A stretch of 10,100 bases of DNA from an uncultured Muribaculum sp. (GTDB lineage: Bacteria > Bacteroidota > Bacteroidia > Bacteroidales > Muribaculaceae). Numbering within the stretch: position 1 is the stretch's first letter; every line of letters starts with the position of its first letter. Positions 1 through 5,874 of the stretch are shown here, in pieces. The stretch is taken from contig CAJTSK010000058.1 of assembly GCA_910578835.1 (NCBI GenBank), positions 1 to 10,100 on the forward strand. The letters are read 5' to 3'. A program made the position numbers and the translations under genes. The notes beneath the pieces were generated by a model. That model did no database searches. It was not told the origin of the DNA and worked only from the letters and a program-made list of their open reading frames with translations.

Positions 1-53
1 GTGGGTCCCTTTTCAATTGTTCTTCCTGGGTCCCTTTTCAATTGTTAGCTACA
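1..53. mobile_element. Putative end of an IS21-family insertion sequence (body lies left of the window)
   Basis: Two identical 20-base copies beginning TGGGTCCCTTTTC lie at 2-21 and 27-46, a 25-base period. They are followed by GTTAGCTACA ending at 53. Repeated blocks of about 20 bp just inside a terminus that ends in CA are typical of IS21-family (IstA/IstB) elements. No transposase is in the window, so the family is inferred from the end structure alone. The edge at 53 is my estimate from the terminal CA; no target duplication can be tested because the other end is not visible. Confidence 0.5.
2..46. repeat. Two-copy direct repeat, 20 bp, period 25 bp
   Basis: Exact copies at 2-21 and 27-46 separated by CTTCC. 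They are most likely transposase-binding repeats of the IS end described above. With only two copies and a 5-bp spacer this is not a CRISPR array. Confidence 0.85.
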
Positions 54-86
54 GACTTGACTTATTCTTTTTTATCTGTAGGGCTG

Positions 87-102
87 TTGCGAAAGCTCGC
101 AA
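87..102. repeat. Short perfect hairpin TTGCGA-AAGC-TCGCAA
   Basis: Six-base arms at 87-92 and 97-102 with a four-base loop. It lies in the untranslated stretch between the insertion-sequence end and the radical SAM gene and is followed by AACGATAAAATC, not a T run, so it is not a standard terminator. It starts within GGGCTGTTGCG, which resembles some insertion-sequence tips and could be a relic. I cannot assign a role. Confidence 0.4.
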
Positions 103-155
103 ACGATAAAATCTAAGAAAAACATCGCTTTAAGCTGATTTTCTCGTCATGATGG

Positions 156-177
156 GACATTTGTCACATCAAATGTC
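156..177. promoter_or_regulatory. 22-bp inverted repeat, candidate operator before the radical SAM operon
   Basis: The arms GACATTTG (156-163) and CAAATGTC (170-177) are perfect reverse complements around a 6-base centre. The site ends 12 bases before the -7 box at 190-197, so it covers the region where a -33 element would lie. The size and symmetry fit a dimeric regulator of Crp/Fnr type or similar, but the sequence matches no specific consensus I know. It could also be an RNA hairpin if transcription starts further upstream. Confidence 0.4.
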
Positions 178-189
178 AAATAATCGTTG

Positions 190-197
190 TATATTTG
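190..197 (+). promoter_or_regulatory. Bacteroidetes -7 box (TATATTTG) for the radical SAM gene set
   Basis: Exact match to TAnnTTTG, the -7 element used by the Bacteroidetes primary sigma factor. A TTTG at 160-163 is 26 bases upstream, longer than the usual 19-21, so no good -33 element is visible. Transcription would start near 201-204, giving a leader of about 20 bases before the ATG at 222. Confidence 0.55.
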
Positions 198-221
198 CTT
201 AGATATAATAGTAATAGACTC

Positions 222-845
222 ATGGAGACGCAGCGGGCTAAGATTATCGGCATTGCGCGGCATCGCCTTTCGACTGACGGCGATGGCGTCACCACGCTTG
301 TGGCCTTTCATGGCTGTCCTCTCCGTTGCCGATATTGCCTGAACCCACAGTCATTAGGCGACGGCGGGCGTTTCCGCGAGTATTCGCCGGAAGAATTGTA
401 TGCCGAAACGCGCATCGACGAGCTTTATTTCATCGCCACAAACGGAGGCGTGACCTTCGGAGGTGGCGAGCCGTGCCTGCGTCCGCAGTTTATCCGTGAG
501 TTTCGCGAACTGTGTGGACCGGCATGGCAACTCAACTTGGAGACATCGCTCTGCGTACCGTCAGCCAACATCGAGGCTCTGCTACCGGTGGTCAATACCC
601 TGATTATCGACATCAAGGATATGGACCCCGACATTTACCGCAGCTACACGGGGCAGTCCAACGACCTCGTTCACGACAACCTCCGCCTGATAGCCGATGC
701 CGGGCGACAACACGACTGCATTGTCCGCATACCGTTGATCCGCGACTATAATACCGACACCAACCGCGATGCGAGCCGCAAGGCTCTCGAAGCCCTCGGT
801 TTCACCCGATTTGATTTATTCACCTACCAAATCCGCAAACACTGA
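222..845 (+). CDS. PflA/YjjW-like radical SAM protein (glycyl-radical activase family), orphan
   Basis: A 207-residue radical SAM protein. The CX3CX2C cluster motif is at C32, C36 and C39 within HGCPLRCRYC and should bind the 4Fe-4S cluster that cleaves S-adenosylmethionine. The GGGEP motif is at 80-84, with the segments DIKDMD and YRSYTGQSN further on, typical of pyruvate formate-lyase activating enzymes. It lacks the extra ferredoxin-type insert of some activases and any SPASM domain, and is short for the family (about 240 or more residues). ATG 222 is chosen because the -7 box at 190-197 overlaps the alternative TTG at 195. No glycyl radical enzyme is in the window; the stop is 4 bases before the next gene, whose product has a cysteine-rich N-terminus. 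The substrate is unknown. GC is about 60%, higher than most of the window. Confidence 0.85.
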   Translation: METQRAKIIGIARHRLSTDGDGVTTLVAFHGCPLRCRYCLNPQSLGDGGRFREYSPEELYAETRIDELYFIATNGGVTFGGGEPCLRPQFIREFRELCGPAWQLNLETSLCVPSANIEALLPVVNTLIIDIKDMDPDIYRSYTGQSNDLVHDNLRLIADAGRQHDCIVRIPLIRDYNTDTNRDASRKALEALGFTRFDLFTYQIRKH

Positions 846-849
846 CACT

Positions 850-1065
850 ATGGCACGAGGAAAACAGACCTGCAAGATATTGAAGGAGATACGTCGGCAG
901 ATTGCCGAGGCTAACGGCATCGAGTTCGCCACTTCGGAATGTCGCTACAAGGGCGACTGCCTCGGCACATGCCCCAAATGCGAAGCCGAGGTGCGCTACC
1001 TTGAGCAGCAGCTCCGCGCCCGCTCCCTCGCCGGTAAAGCCATTGCCCTCGCCGGAATATCGGCG
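850..1065 (+). repeat. Duplicated module, copy 1 (codes for the cysteine-rich N-terminus)
   Basis: Bases 850-1065 align without gaps to 1660-1875, with about 15-17 differences by eye, nearly all at third codon positions; only two residues of 72 change (R56H, I65V). Similarity stops abruptly at codon 72, just inside the hydrophobic segment. This points to duplication of the 5' part of a gene, with the protein sequence then kept by selection or by gene conversion. Confidence 0.9.
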
Positions 1066-1653
1066 GGCATGATTCTCATGTCGGGATGCAGCGGCACGGT
1101 TTCAAAAAGCCAGCCTGACGATGCCCTTCTCAGAGATTTTACGGAATCACCTGAAATGATTGAAGAAATAGAAGATATTGAAGAAGGCGAATTGCCTATA
1201 ATCGAAGATACTGTTTCAAGCGGTCGATCGGAGAATTTAATTGGAGTAAAAGAGGGCGAAATAACTGAAAATTATGAGACTGTGAGGGTTCATGGAGAAA
1301 TTATCGTCCCCGATCCGACAACCAACTCTGACGAGAACAGAATATACCAATTCGTTGAGCAAATGCCGGAGTTCCCGGGAGGACAGGCGGCGATGCTGAA
1401 ATTCATAGCTGACAATCTCAAATATCCGAAAGAAATGGCGGGGTGTTTTCAAGGCATTGTTAGAGTAAAGTTTTATGTTGACACATTAGGTCATGTATGC
1501 GACCCACAGATAGTCAGCGGATTGGATTCTGCTCTCGACAGAGAAGTATTGAGAGTTGTCAGACTATTGCCTGAGTTTATTCCGGGACAACATGAGGGTA
1601 AGAAAGTTAACGTATATATGAATTTGCCAATAAGTTTGGACCCTAACCGCTGA
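850..1653 (+). CDS. Cysteine-module protein with C-terminal TonB domain
   Basis: A 267-residue protein with three parts. Residues 1-62 are a predicted cytoplasmic module with cysteines at 8, 31, 37, 41 and 44 (C-X5-C-X3-C-X2-C in the last four), which could bind zinc or an Fe-S cluster. Residues 63-80 are hydrophobic and end in LMSGC, resembling a lipobox with C80 as the lipidated residue, although an 80-residue lead-in is very long for a lipoprotein signal. An acidic linker follows, then a TonB C-terminal domain at about 165-262 (PEFPGG at 173-178, then YPKEM and VKFYVDTLG). That domain normally transfers inner-membrane energy to outer-membrane receptors; no ExbB or ExbD gene is present. ATG 850 is chosen over an earlier in-frame start at 769 because the paralogue at 1660 begins identically. 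It begins 4 bases after the radical SAM stop. GC falls from about 60% in the module to about 40% in the linker. Confidence 0.85.
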   Translation: MARGKQTCKILKEIRRQIAEANGIEFATSECRYKGDCLGTCPKCEAEVRYLEQQLRARSLAGKAIALAGISAGMILMSGCSGTVSKSQPDDALLRDFTESPEMIEEIEDIEEGELPIIEDTVSSGRSENLIGVKEGEITENYETVRVHGEIIVPDPTTNSDENRIYQFVEQMPEFPGGQAAMLKFIADNLKYPKEMAGCFQGIVRVKFYVDTLGHVCDPQIVSGLDSALDREVLRVVRLLPEFIPGQHEGKKVNVYMNLPISLDPNR

Positions 1654-1659
1654 TTGCCT

Positions 1660-1875
1660 ATGGCACGAGGAAAACAGACCTGCAAGATACTGAAAGAGAT
1701 ACGTCGGCAGATTGCCGAGGCCAACGGCATTGAGTTCGCCACATCGGAATGTCGCTACAAGGGCGACTGCCTCGGCACATGCCCAAAATGCGAGGCCGAG
1801 GTGCGCTACCTTGAGCAACAGCTCCACGCCCGCTCCCTCGCAGGGAAAGCCGTAGCCCTCGCCGGTATCTCGGCT
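1660..1875 (+). repeat. Duplicated module, copy 2 (codes for the cysteine-rich N-terminus)
   Basis: Second copy of the 216-base module at 850-1065; the centre-to-centre distance is 810 bases. The match starts at CTATGGCACGAGG, two bases before the ATG in both copies, so the upstream junction also sits at the start codon. Confidence 0.9.
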
Positions 1876-2607
1876 GCATCCCTCGCCATGCTCATGCCGA
1901 TGACTTCCGAAGCTCAGACACCAACAGAGCATCAAGACTTATTGAAAGGAAGTATCCCGGTAATGGCTGATACAATCACGGTCAGAGGCATTGTGTTGAG
2001 TGGCGATACGTTGCCGGACGGAAGTATATCAAAAGAACCGTTAATCGGAGCAACAATCTCGAACAATCGCACCGCGTTAGGCGCCATAACCGATTTGGAA
2101 GGTCATTTTGGATTGCCCGCTTGTGTCGGTGATACATTGAAAGTGGAATATGTCGGTTATGAACCTCAGATAATTGTTGTGACAGAGAATTTGAGGAACG
2201 TGGAAATCACACTTGTTCCAAATAATGCGTTATTGGGAGAAGTGGTTGTGGCTGGTGTAATGCCTTATGATACAAAGCTACGAGAGAAACATTACCTCGA
2301 CCTTAAGGTGACTGACGAAAAAGGGAACGTGATTGATCGTGATAATCTTTATATTGAGCGAGTATGGATTGATGAGGACGGAGAGGAAGATTCTGAACAT
2401 CTATCTCCGGAATACCTTGATGAAAAACACTCTTGTCGGATTTTCTGGGATTATGACTATGCTCTACAAGACGAGGACGGCAACCCCCTTAAAGAAGCGA
2501 TACTCCGCATAGAGGCCGATGACTACGATGACCCGGTGACAATCAAGGTCAAATATCCCAAACGCAACGCCAAGAAAACCATCAAGTTCAAACACAAAAA
2601 GAAATAG
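1660..2607 (+). CDS. Cysteine-module protein with carboxypeptidase-regulatory-like domain
   Basis: A 315-residue protein. Residues 1-72 match the preceding protein at 70 of 72 positions, including all five cysteines (8, 31, 37, 41, 44). Residues 63-85 look like the hydrophobic part of a signal peptide ending TSEA before Q86, a plausible signal peptidase I site, where the paralogue has a lipobox-like end. Residues about 107-188 resemble the CarboxypepD_reg-like beta-sandwich seen at the N-terminus of SusC-type receptors (LIGATI, ITDLEGHFGL, GDTLKVEYVGYEPQ). LLGEVVVAG at 191-199 looks like a TonB box, but no plug or barrel follows. The rest is acidic, then lysine-rich to the C-terminus (KKTIKFKHKKK). 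ATG 1660 lies 6 bases after the previous stop. The function is unknown; periplasmic or outer-membrane-associated is inferred. Confidence 0.85.
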   Translation: MARGKQTCKILKEIRRQIAEANGIEFATSECRYKGDCLGTCPKCEAEVRYLEQQLHARSLAGKAVALAGISAASLAMLMPMTSEAQTPTEHQDLLKGSIPVMADTITVRGIVLSGDTLPDGSISKEPLIGATISNNRTALGAITDLEGHFGLPACVGDTLKVEYVGYEPQIIVVTENLRNVEITLVPNNALLGEVVVAGVMPYDTKLREKHYLDLKVTDEKGNVIDRDNLYIERVWIDEDGEEDSEHLSPEYLDEKHSCRIFWDYDYALQDEDGNPLKEAILRIEADDYDDPVTIKVKYPKRNAKKTIKFKHKKK

Positions 2608-2632
2608 CAGCCATCCATATAATCACATTATT

Positions 2633-4024
2633 ATGAAGTATTCAAGACTTATACTGTTATGTGCATTTTTTCTGAGCTTTGTTATGACGGTCTATGCTCA
2701 AGTCGACTCACTTTCTTATTCCCTTGGGTTTGCGACATCCTCCGAACTTTTATCGGGAGACAATGATCTTTTTACTTCAGATACTGATGCTAAAGATTAT
2801 ATAAGTGGGATTGAAAAGGGAGTGCCATCCGAAGCGTTGGTTGACGATACCTGCTATGTCAAGGATTATTCCATGGGTGTGATGCAAGGCAATTATATTG
2901 CCAATTATCTGGCTCAAATTTGTGTCGACTGGAAACCCCGTGTGCGATGTATTATCGACGGCGTCAGAAAGGTAGCTGACAAGTCGGTCTCACTCCCTGC
3001 CGACACCATAGGAATGATGGAGCGGTTGACGGTCTTGACTGACACTGCTGCAATAAACAGGATGACTGATACGGAGATATGTAACCTCTATGTTGAATAT
3101 GGGATATTCAACGGATTACAGCTGATTACAGATAGAAAAGGTAGTGAAGGCATAGAAGCCGACAATATGTATTCCGTTCACGGCATTATTGACCTCCTCG
3201 AAAGCATGGACCCGACTTCAGCTTATGATTTAGGATTGTCATCAGGTAAACTATTGGTTATAAGTAAGCTTGCATTCCCCGGGTTTAAAATTGATGACTA
3301 TATAAATGGCGCTAAAGCCGGATTTCGATTGTCGGAGCCGTTATTGAGTCGTCAAGAGGTAGAGGCTGTTATCGAAGCGGCTTTTGATAAGCGGAAATCA
3401 GTCGATACTGAAAGAGAAAAGAAAAAGATAAAATCAGGAGACAAGGAATATACTTCAGGCGACATATGCTCAGTTAATTGGAACGTTTCGTTTCTGTCAG
3501 TTCCATCTCCGGGGTCGGTTCCCTCAAGCTTGATGGCTGATTATAACCGGGCAATCAGCCGGATAATGGAGCGATTTGGCATAAAAGAAATGATTCAGTT
3601 CCGGTTCAGTGAGTTCATGAAGTTTTTCAGGGAGCCGGTCGTTGGGCGCGATGAACTTATGAGATTTATAAAATCGCTCAATGACAGTATGGCGCAGGGC
3701 TATAAACTGATTTGTTTCCAAAGCGTGAGCGGAGAGTGGACAATAGGGTTGGCTTCCGAGGAAAACATGTTCAATGCGCAGATTGGAAATGTGGCTATTG
3801 ATATTTATGATGAGTCGCAACCGGTTATCGGTCTTTCATTTGTATTTTCTGACAGAGTAGAGCAATGGACGGAATTTACCAAAGCCAATATCGGAAAACC
3901 TGTGGTTATGGAAATTAATGGCGAAGCTATAATGGCACCATTAATTAATAGTGAAATAACACGTGGAGCTTGTATGGTCACGGTGTATTCATTGGATGAA
4001 TTTAACCGATTGCTAAACCTCTGA
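2633..4024 (+). CDS. Exported protein with FKBP_N-like repeats and a SecDF P1-head-like domain
   Basis: A 463-residue protein with a signal peptide (residues 1-22, cleavage likely VYA|Q23). Residues 25-63 (SLSYSLGF ... DYISGIEKGV) and 197-231 (SAYDLGLSSG ... DDYINGAKAGF) resemble the FKBP_N dimerisation domain of Bacteroidales peptidyl-prolyl isomerases. Weaker copies are at 78-113 and about 155-190. No FKBP catalytic domain follows. Residues about 380-463 resemble the periplasmic P1 head subdomain of SecD: PVIGLSFVFSD, FTKANIGKPVVMEING, IMAPLINSEITRGA and YSLDEFNRLL follow the SecD order. SecD membrane helices are absent. A chaperone-like or protein-handling role outside the cytoplasm is a reasonable inference, but no enzyme activity is indicated. 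It starts 25 bases after the previous stop, in an apparent operon. Confidence 0.75.
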   Translation: MKYSRLILLCAFFLSFVMTVYAQVDSLSYSLGFATSSELLSGDNDLFTSDTDAKDYISGIEKGVPSEALVDDTCYVKDYSMGVMQGNYIANYLAQICVDWKPRVRCIIDGVRKVADKSVSLPADTIGMMERLTVLTDTAAINRMTDTEICNLYVEYGIFNGLQLITDRKGSEGIEADNMYSVHGIIDLLESMDPTSAYDLGLSSGKLLVISKLAFPGFKIDDYINGAKAGFRLSEPLLSRQEVEAVIEAAFDKRKSVDTEREKKKIKSGDKEYTSGDICSVNWNVSFLSVPSPGSVPSSLMADYNRAISRIMERFGIKEMIQFRFSEFMKFFREPVVGRDELMRFIKSLNDSMAQGYKLICFQSVSGEWTIGLASEENMFNAQIGNVAIDIYDESQPVIGLSFVFSDRVEQWTEFTKANIGKPVVMEINGEAIMAPLINSEITRGACMVTVYSLDEFNRLLNL

Positions 4025-4029
4025 GTGAT

Positions 4030-4269
4030 ATGAAACGGTGGCAGAAGATAATAGGCGTTATAGTCTTCGGTGTGATTGGCATCACTTTGATTTACCTGAT
4101 TATGGCGATTGGCGCAGATTACATGTACCAAGACCTTATTACATCTGAAAATAGGTCGCTATGGAACGCGTTCACACATATTGTCACATTAGAGTGCGTC
4201 GCTGTTATGTGCTATCTCATAGCCCTTGCTCTATTCATTTGCCTTTGGCGGAAAGGAGGTAAGCGATGA
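4030..4269 (+). CDS. Small two-helix membrane protein, unknown function
   Basis: A 79-residue protein with predicted membrane segments at about residues 8-29 and 50-72, a short loop containing charged residues between them, and a basic tail (WRKGGKR). I recognise no family. It starts 5 bases after the preceding stop. Its stop codon overlaps the next start as ATGA (4266-4269), so the two are probably translationally coupled. Its last codons also contain a strong ribosome binding site for the next gene. Confidence 0.7.
   Translation: MKRWQKIIGVIVFGVIGITLIYLIMAIGADYMYQDLITSENRSLWNAFTHIVTLECVAVMCYLIALALFICLWRKGGKR
4252..4260 (+). promoter_or_regulatory. Strong Shine-Dalgarno AAAGGAGGT before ATG 4266
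   Basis: A near-perfect anti-16S match lies 5 bases before the ATG at 4266, inside the end of the upstream gene. Such sites are uncommon in Bacteroidetes, and no other gene here has one this good. It fixes the start of the downstream gene and suggests high or coupled translation. Part of the motif is also forced by the K-G-G-K codons, so coincidence is possible. Confidence 0.55.
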
Positions 4270-4565
4270 CGCTTATATACAGAGCAAAATGGGTAATTGT
4301 CATGTTATTTATGATTACATTTGCGGCATCATTTGCTGTGCTGTTTGCAGGAGGTGCAGCCGACGTCAACAGATGGCTTTTGGCGGCGAATCTGTTACTG
4401 ATAATTGTGCAGTCGGCAAATGTGGTTTATGCTTTCAGAAATGGGCATAAAGATGGTGGAATAGCATTGCTTGTATGCCTACTCATTGGTATTGGACTGA
4501 TGTGGTCGATATACATTTGGAGTTGGAATTACGCAGTTAAAGCATTAACCATAGGTTTTGAATAG
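4266..4565 (+). CDS. Small three-helix membrane protein, unknown function
   Basis: A 99-residue, strongly hydrophobic protein with likely membrane segments at about residues 8-29, 37-56 and 66-88. The loop RNGHKDGG between the second and third is the only clearly polar stretch. No family is recognised and it is not obviously related to the 79-residue protein before it. ATG 4266 overlaps the previous stop and has the best ribosome binding site in the window. Confidence 0.7.
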   Translation: MTLIYRAKWVIVMLFMITFAASFAVLFAGGAADVNRWLLAANLLLIIVQSANVVYAFRNGHKDGGIALLVCLLIGIGLMWSIYIWSWNYAVKALTIGFE

Positions 4566-4572
4566 CAACGCG

Positions 4573-5481
4573 ATGACAAACAAGGAATATCGAAAATTGT
4601 TGGCAGATACAAGGCGTAGCGTGAGCCGAAAATATGGCTTTCGCCAAAGCTCTTATATCAATTTCAAGGTAGATGACGGCTACTTTTTCTGTCTGTATTT
4701 TCTGACCGGAGAGGTACGGCTTACTGTCAAGCCGATGTATGCCGATGATTTATGGTGGGATATATGGGGTGCGACGGAAAACAAGAAAGAGCCTCTGAGC
4801 TTGCGCGGAACAGGAGCATACTCTCTTTCAGGGGAAGTGCTGGCTACGTACGAGATTAAAGATACAACCGACAAGAGCAAGCTTGAAAGTCAATTTGAAC
4901 AGTTGTTTAATGATGCAACCGCCGAAATAGCAAAGTTTATAGCGGGCAACCCTGATGCCGACATCTTTTATCCCGACGAATCAAAGATGGATCATGACCC
5001 TGACCGACTTCTTTATCTTATGGCTCTTATCCATAATGATAAAAAAGAGGAGGCTCTGTCATTAATCAAGGAAGCGCGCAAAAATAAGCACCGCTGTGTG
5101 TTTCAAAGCGGAATGTTCAGCGACAGCTATACTTATATAAGCCGTTGGTGCAAAATAAAATCCATGTTCAGACTGTTTCCCAAATGGATTTTTAAGCACT
5201 TCAATTGCTCGGATGTTTCGGAAAATGCCCGCAGGGTTTCTGCAGGGTGCGAAGTTGAAAAGTGTAAACGCAAGCCTTGGTACAGACTGTTGCCCGAATG
5301 GTCGTATTGGCTTATATTGGCTCCTGTATATATCCCGGTATTGATGTATTTCTTTGATTTGCACAGGTGTACACTATACGATATGCCTTGGTGGATGTGG
5401 TTTTTCGGAGCCTCACTGTTTGCAGCGTGTATCTTGATTATGACACTAAGAAACGGGCAGAAAGGAAATGATTATTTTTAA
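4573..5481 (+). CDS. Unknown protein with soluble N-terminal domain and two C-terminal membrane helices
   Basis: A 302-residue protein. Residues 1-125 form a soluble domain (MTNKEYRKLL, YGFRQSSYINFK, VKPMYADDLWWDIWG) that loosely recalls DUF4304-type proteins; I would not assign that firmly. Residues about 140-195 look helical (DPDRLLYLMALIHNDKKEEALSLIKEA, possibly a TPR-like pair). Membrane segments lie at about 244-262 and 273-292, so the N-terminal part is probably cytoplasmic. ATG 4573 is 7 bases after the preceding stop; a TTG at 4558 overlaps that gene and is less likely. The function is unknown. Confidence 0.7.
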   Translation: MTNKEYRKLLADTRRSVSRKYGFRQSSYINFKVDDGYFFCLYFLTGEVRLTVKPMYADDLWWDIWGATENKKEPLSLRGTGAYSLSGEVLATYEIKDTTDKSKLESQFEQLFNDATAEIAKFIAGNPDADIFYPDESKMDHDPDRLLYLMALIHNDKKEEALSLIKEARKNKHRCVFQSGMFSDSYTYISRWCKIKSMFRLFPKWIFKHFNCSDVSENARRVSAGCEVEKCKRKPWYRLLPEWSYWLILAPVYIPVLMYFFDLHRCTLYDMPWWMWFFGASLFAACILIMTLRNGQKGNDYF

Positions 5482-5489
5482 GTGTGCCT

Positions 5490-5825
5490 ATGTCAATTAC
5501 TTTCGGGCTTGTCTCCGGGGTCATGGCAGTCGGTGTCTGTGTAGGATTGTTTGATGGTATAAACAGACTGTTTGCCTCCGAACCGATAAATGCGGCAGCC
5601 ATCGTGACCAATGGGAAATTCCTCCATATCGGCAGAGGAAGAGGGGATTTCAGCCGATATATAACTATAGTGGAACTTACGGCTGAAAACAAGATAATGG
5701 AAATTAATGATTTGGAATTATATAAAGTACCACCTCAAAGCGAGGTTATAATAACCTATAGGCATGGGCTTTTTGGAATCGATATATTTGACAGCTTCTC
5801 TTATCCTTCTGAATTGGATTTGTAA
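5490..5825 (+). CDS. Small membrane-anchored protein, unknown function
   Basis: A 111-residue protein with one N-terminal hydrophobic segment (about residues 2-24), followed by a mostly beta-like domain containing ITIVELTAENKIMEINDLEL and a GLFGIDIFDS tail. I recognise no family. ATG 5490 is chosen over a GTG two codons earlier; it lies 8 bases after the preceding stop. It is the last gene of the plus-strand block; no clear terminator follows, but a new -7 box appears 33 bases downstream. Confidence 0.6.
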   Translation: MSITFGLVSGVMAVGVCVGLFDGINRLFASEPINAAAIVTNGKFLHIGRGRGDFSRYITIVELTAENKIMEINDLELYKVPPQSEVIITYRHGLFGIDIFDSFSYPSELDL

Positions 5826-5857
5826 GAAGTGGTTACGGTTTTTCTCCGGAACTATTT

Positions 5858-5865
5858 TATCTTTG
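5858..5865 (+). promoter_or_regulatory. Bacteroidetes -7 box (TATCTTTG) for the GNAT gene
   Basis: Exact TAnnTTTG match. No clear TTTG lies 19-21 bases upstream (TTAC at 5833-5836 is the nearest candidate). Transcription would start at about 5869-5872, leaving only a few bases before ATG 5875, or about 10 before ATG 5881. Confidence 0.55.
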
Positions 5866-5874
5866 TAAGAAAAA

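Larger units (their letters stand above)
54..221. other. Non-coding leader between insertion-sequence end and radical SAM gene
   Basis: This stretch contains no credible coding frame. It holds the hairpin at 87-102, the inverted repeat at 156-177 and the -7 box at 190-197. I see no riboswitch-like fold or tRNA. Confidence 0.5.

Noticed and set aside
2..46. Possible CRISPR array
   Set aside because: Only two repeats with a 5-base spacer; the structure fits an insertion-sequence end.
222..845. Naming the radical SAM gene pflA or nrdG
   Set aside because: It has the family motifs but no glycyl radical enzyme or anaerobic ribonucleotide reductase beside it, so a symbol would overstate the evidence.
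850..960. Twin-arginine export signal (RR at residues 15-16 of the cysteine-module proteins)
   Set aside because: The context KEIRRQIAE lacks the S-R-R-x-F-L-K pattern and no hydrophobic segment follows for nearly 50 residues.
1564..1935. Open frame of 123 codons on the minus strand
   Set aside because: It lies opposite the duplicated module and TonB domain, whose silent-site changes show the plus strand is the coding one.
4226..4450. Plus-strand frame of 74 codons
   Set aside because: It overlaps two better genes in other frames, one with a strong ribosome binding site, and its product is not membrane-like or otherwise recognisable.
5440..5560. Frameshift splitting one longer membrane protein (302- and 111-residue products)
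   Set aside because: The first product ends in a complete second helix with a polar tail, and the second starts with its own ATG and membrane segment.
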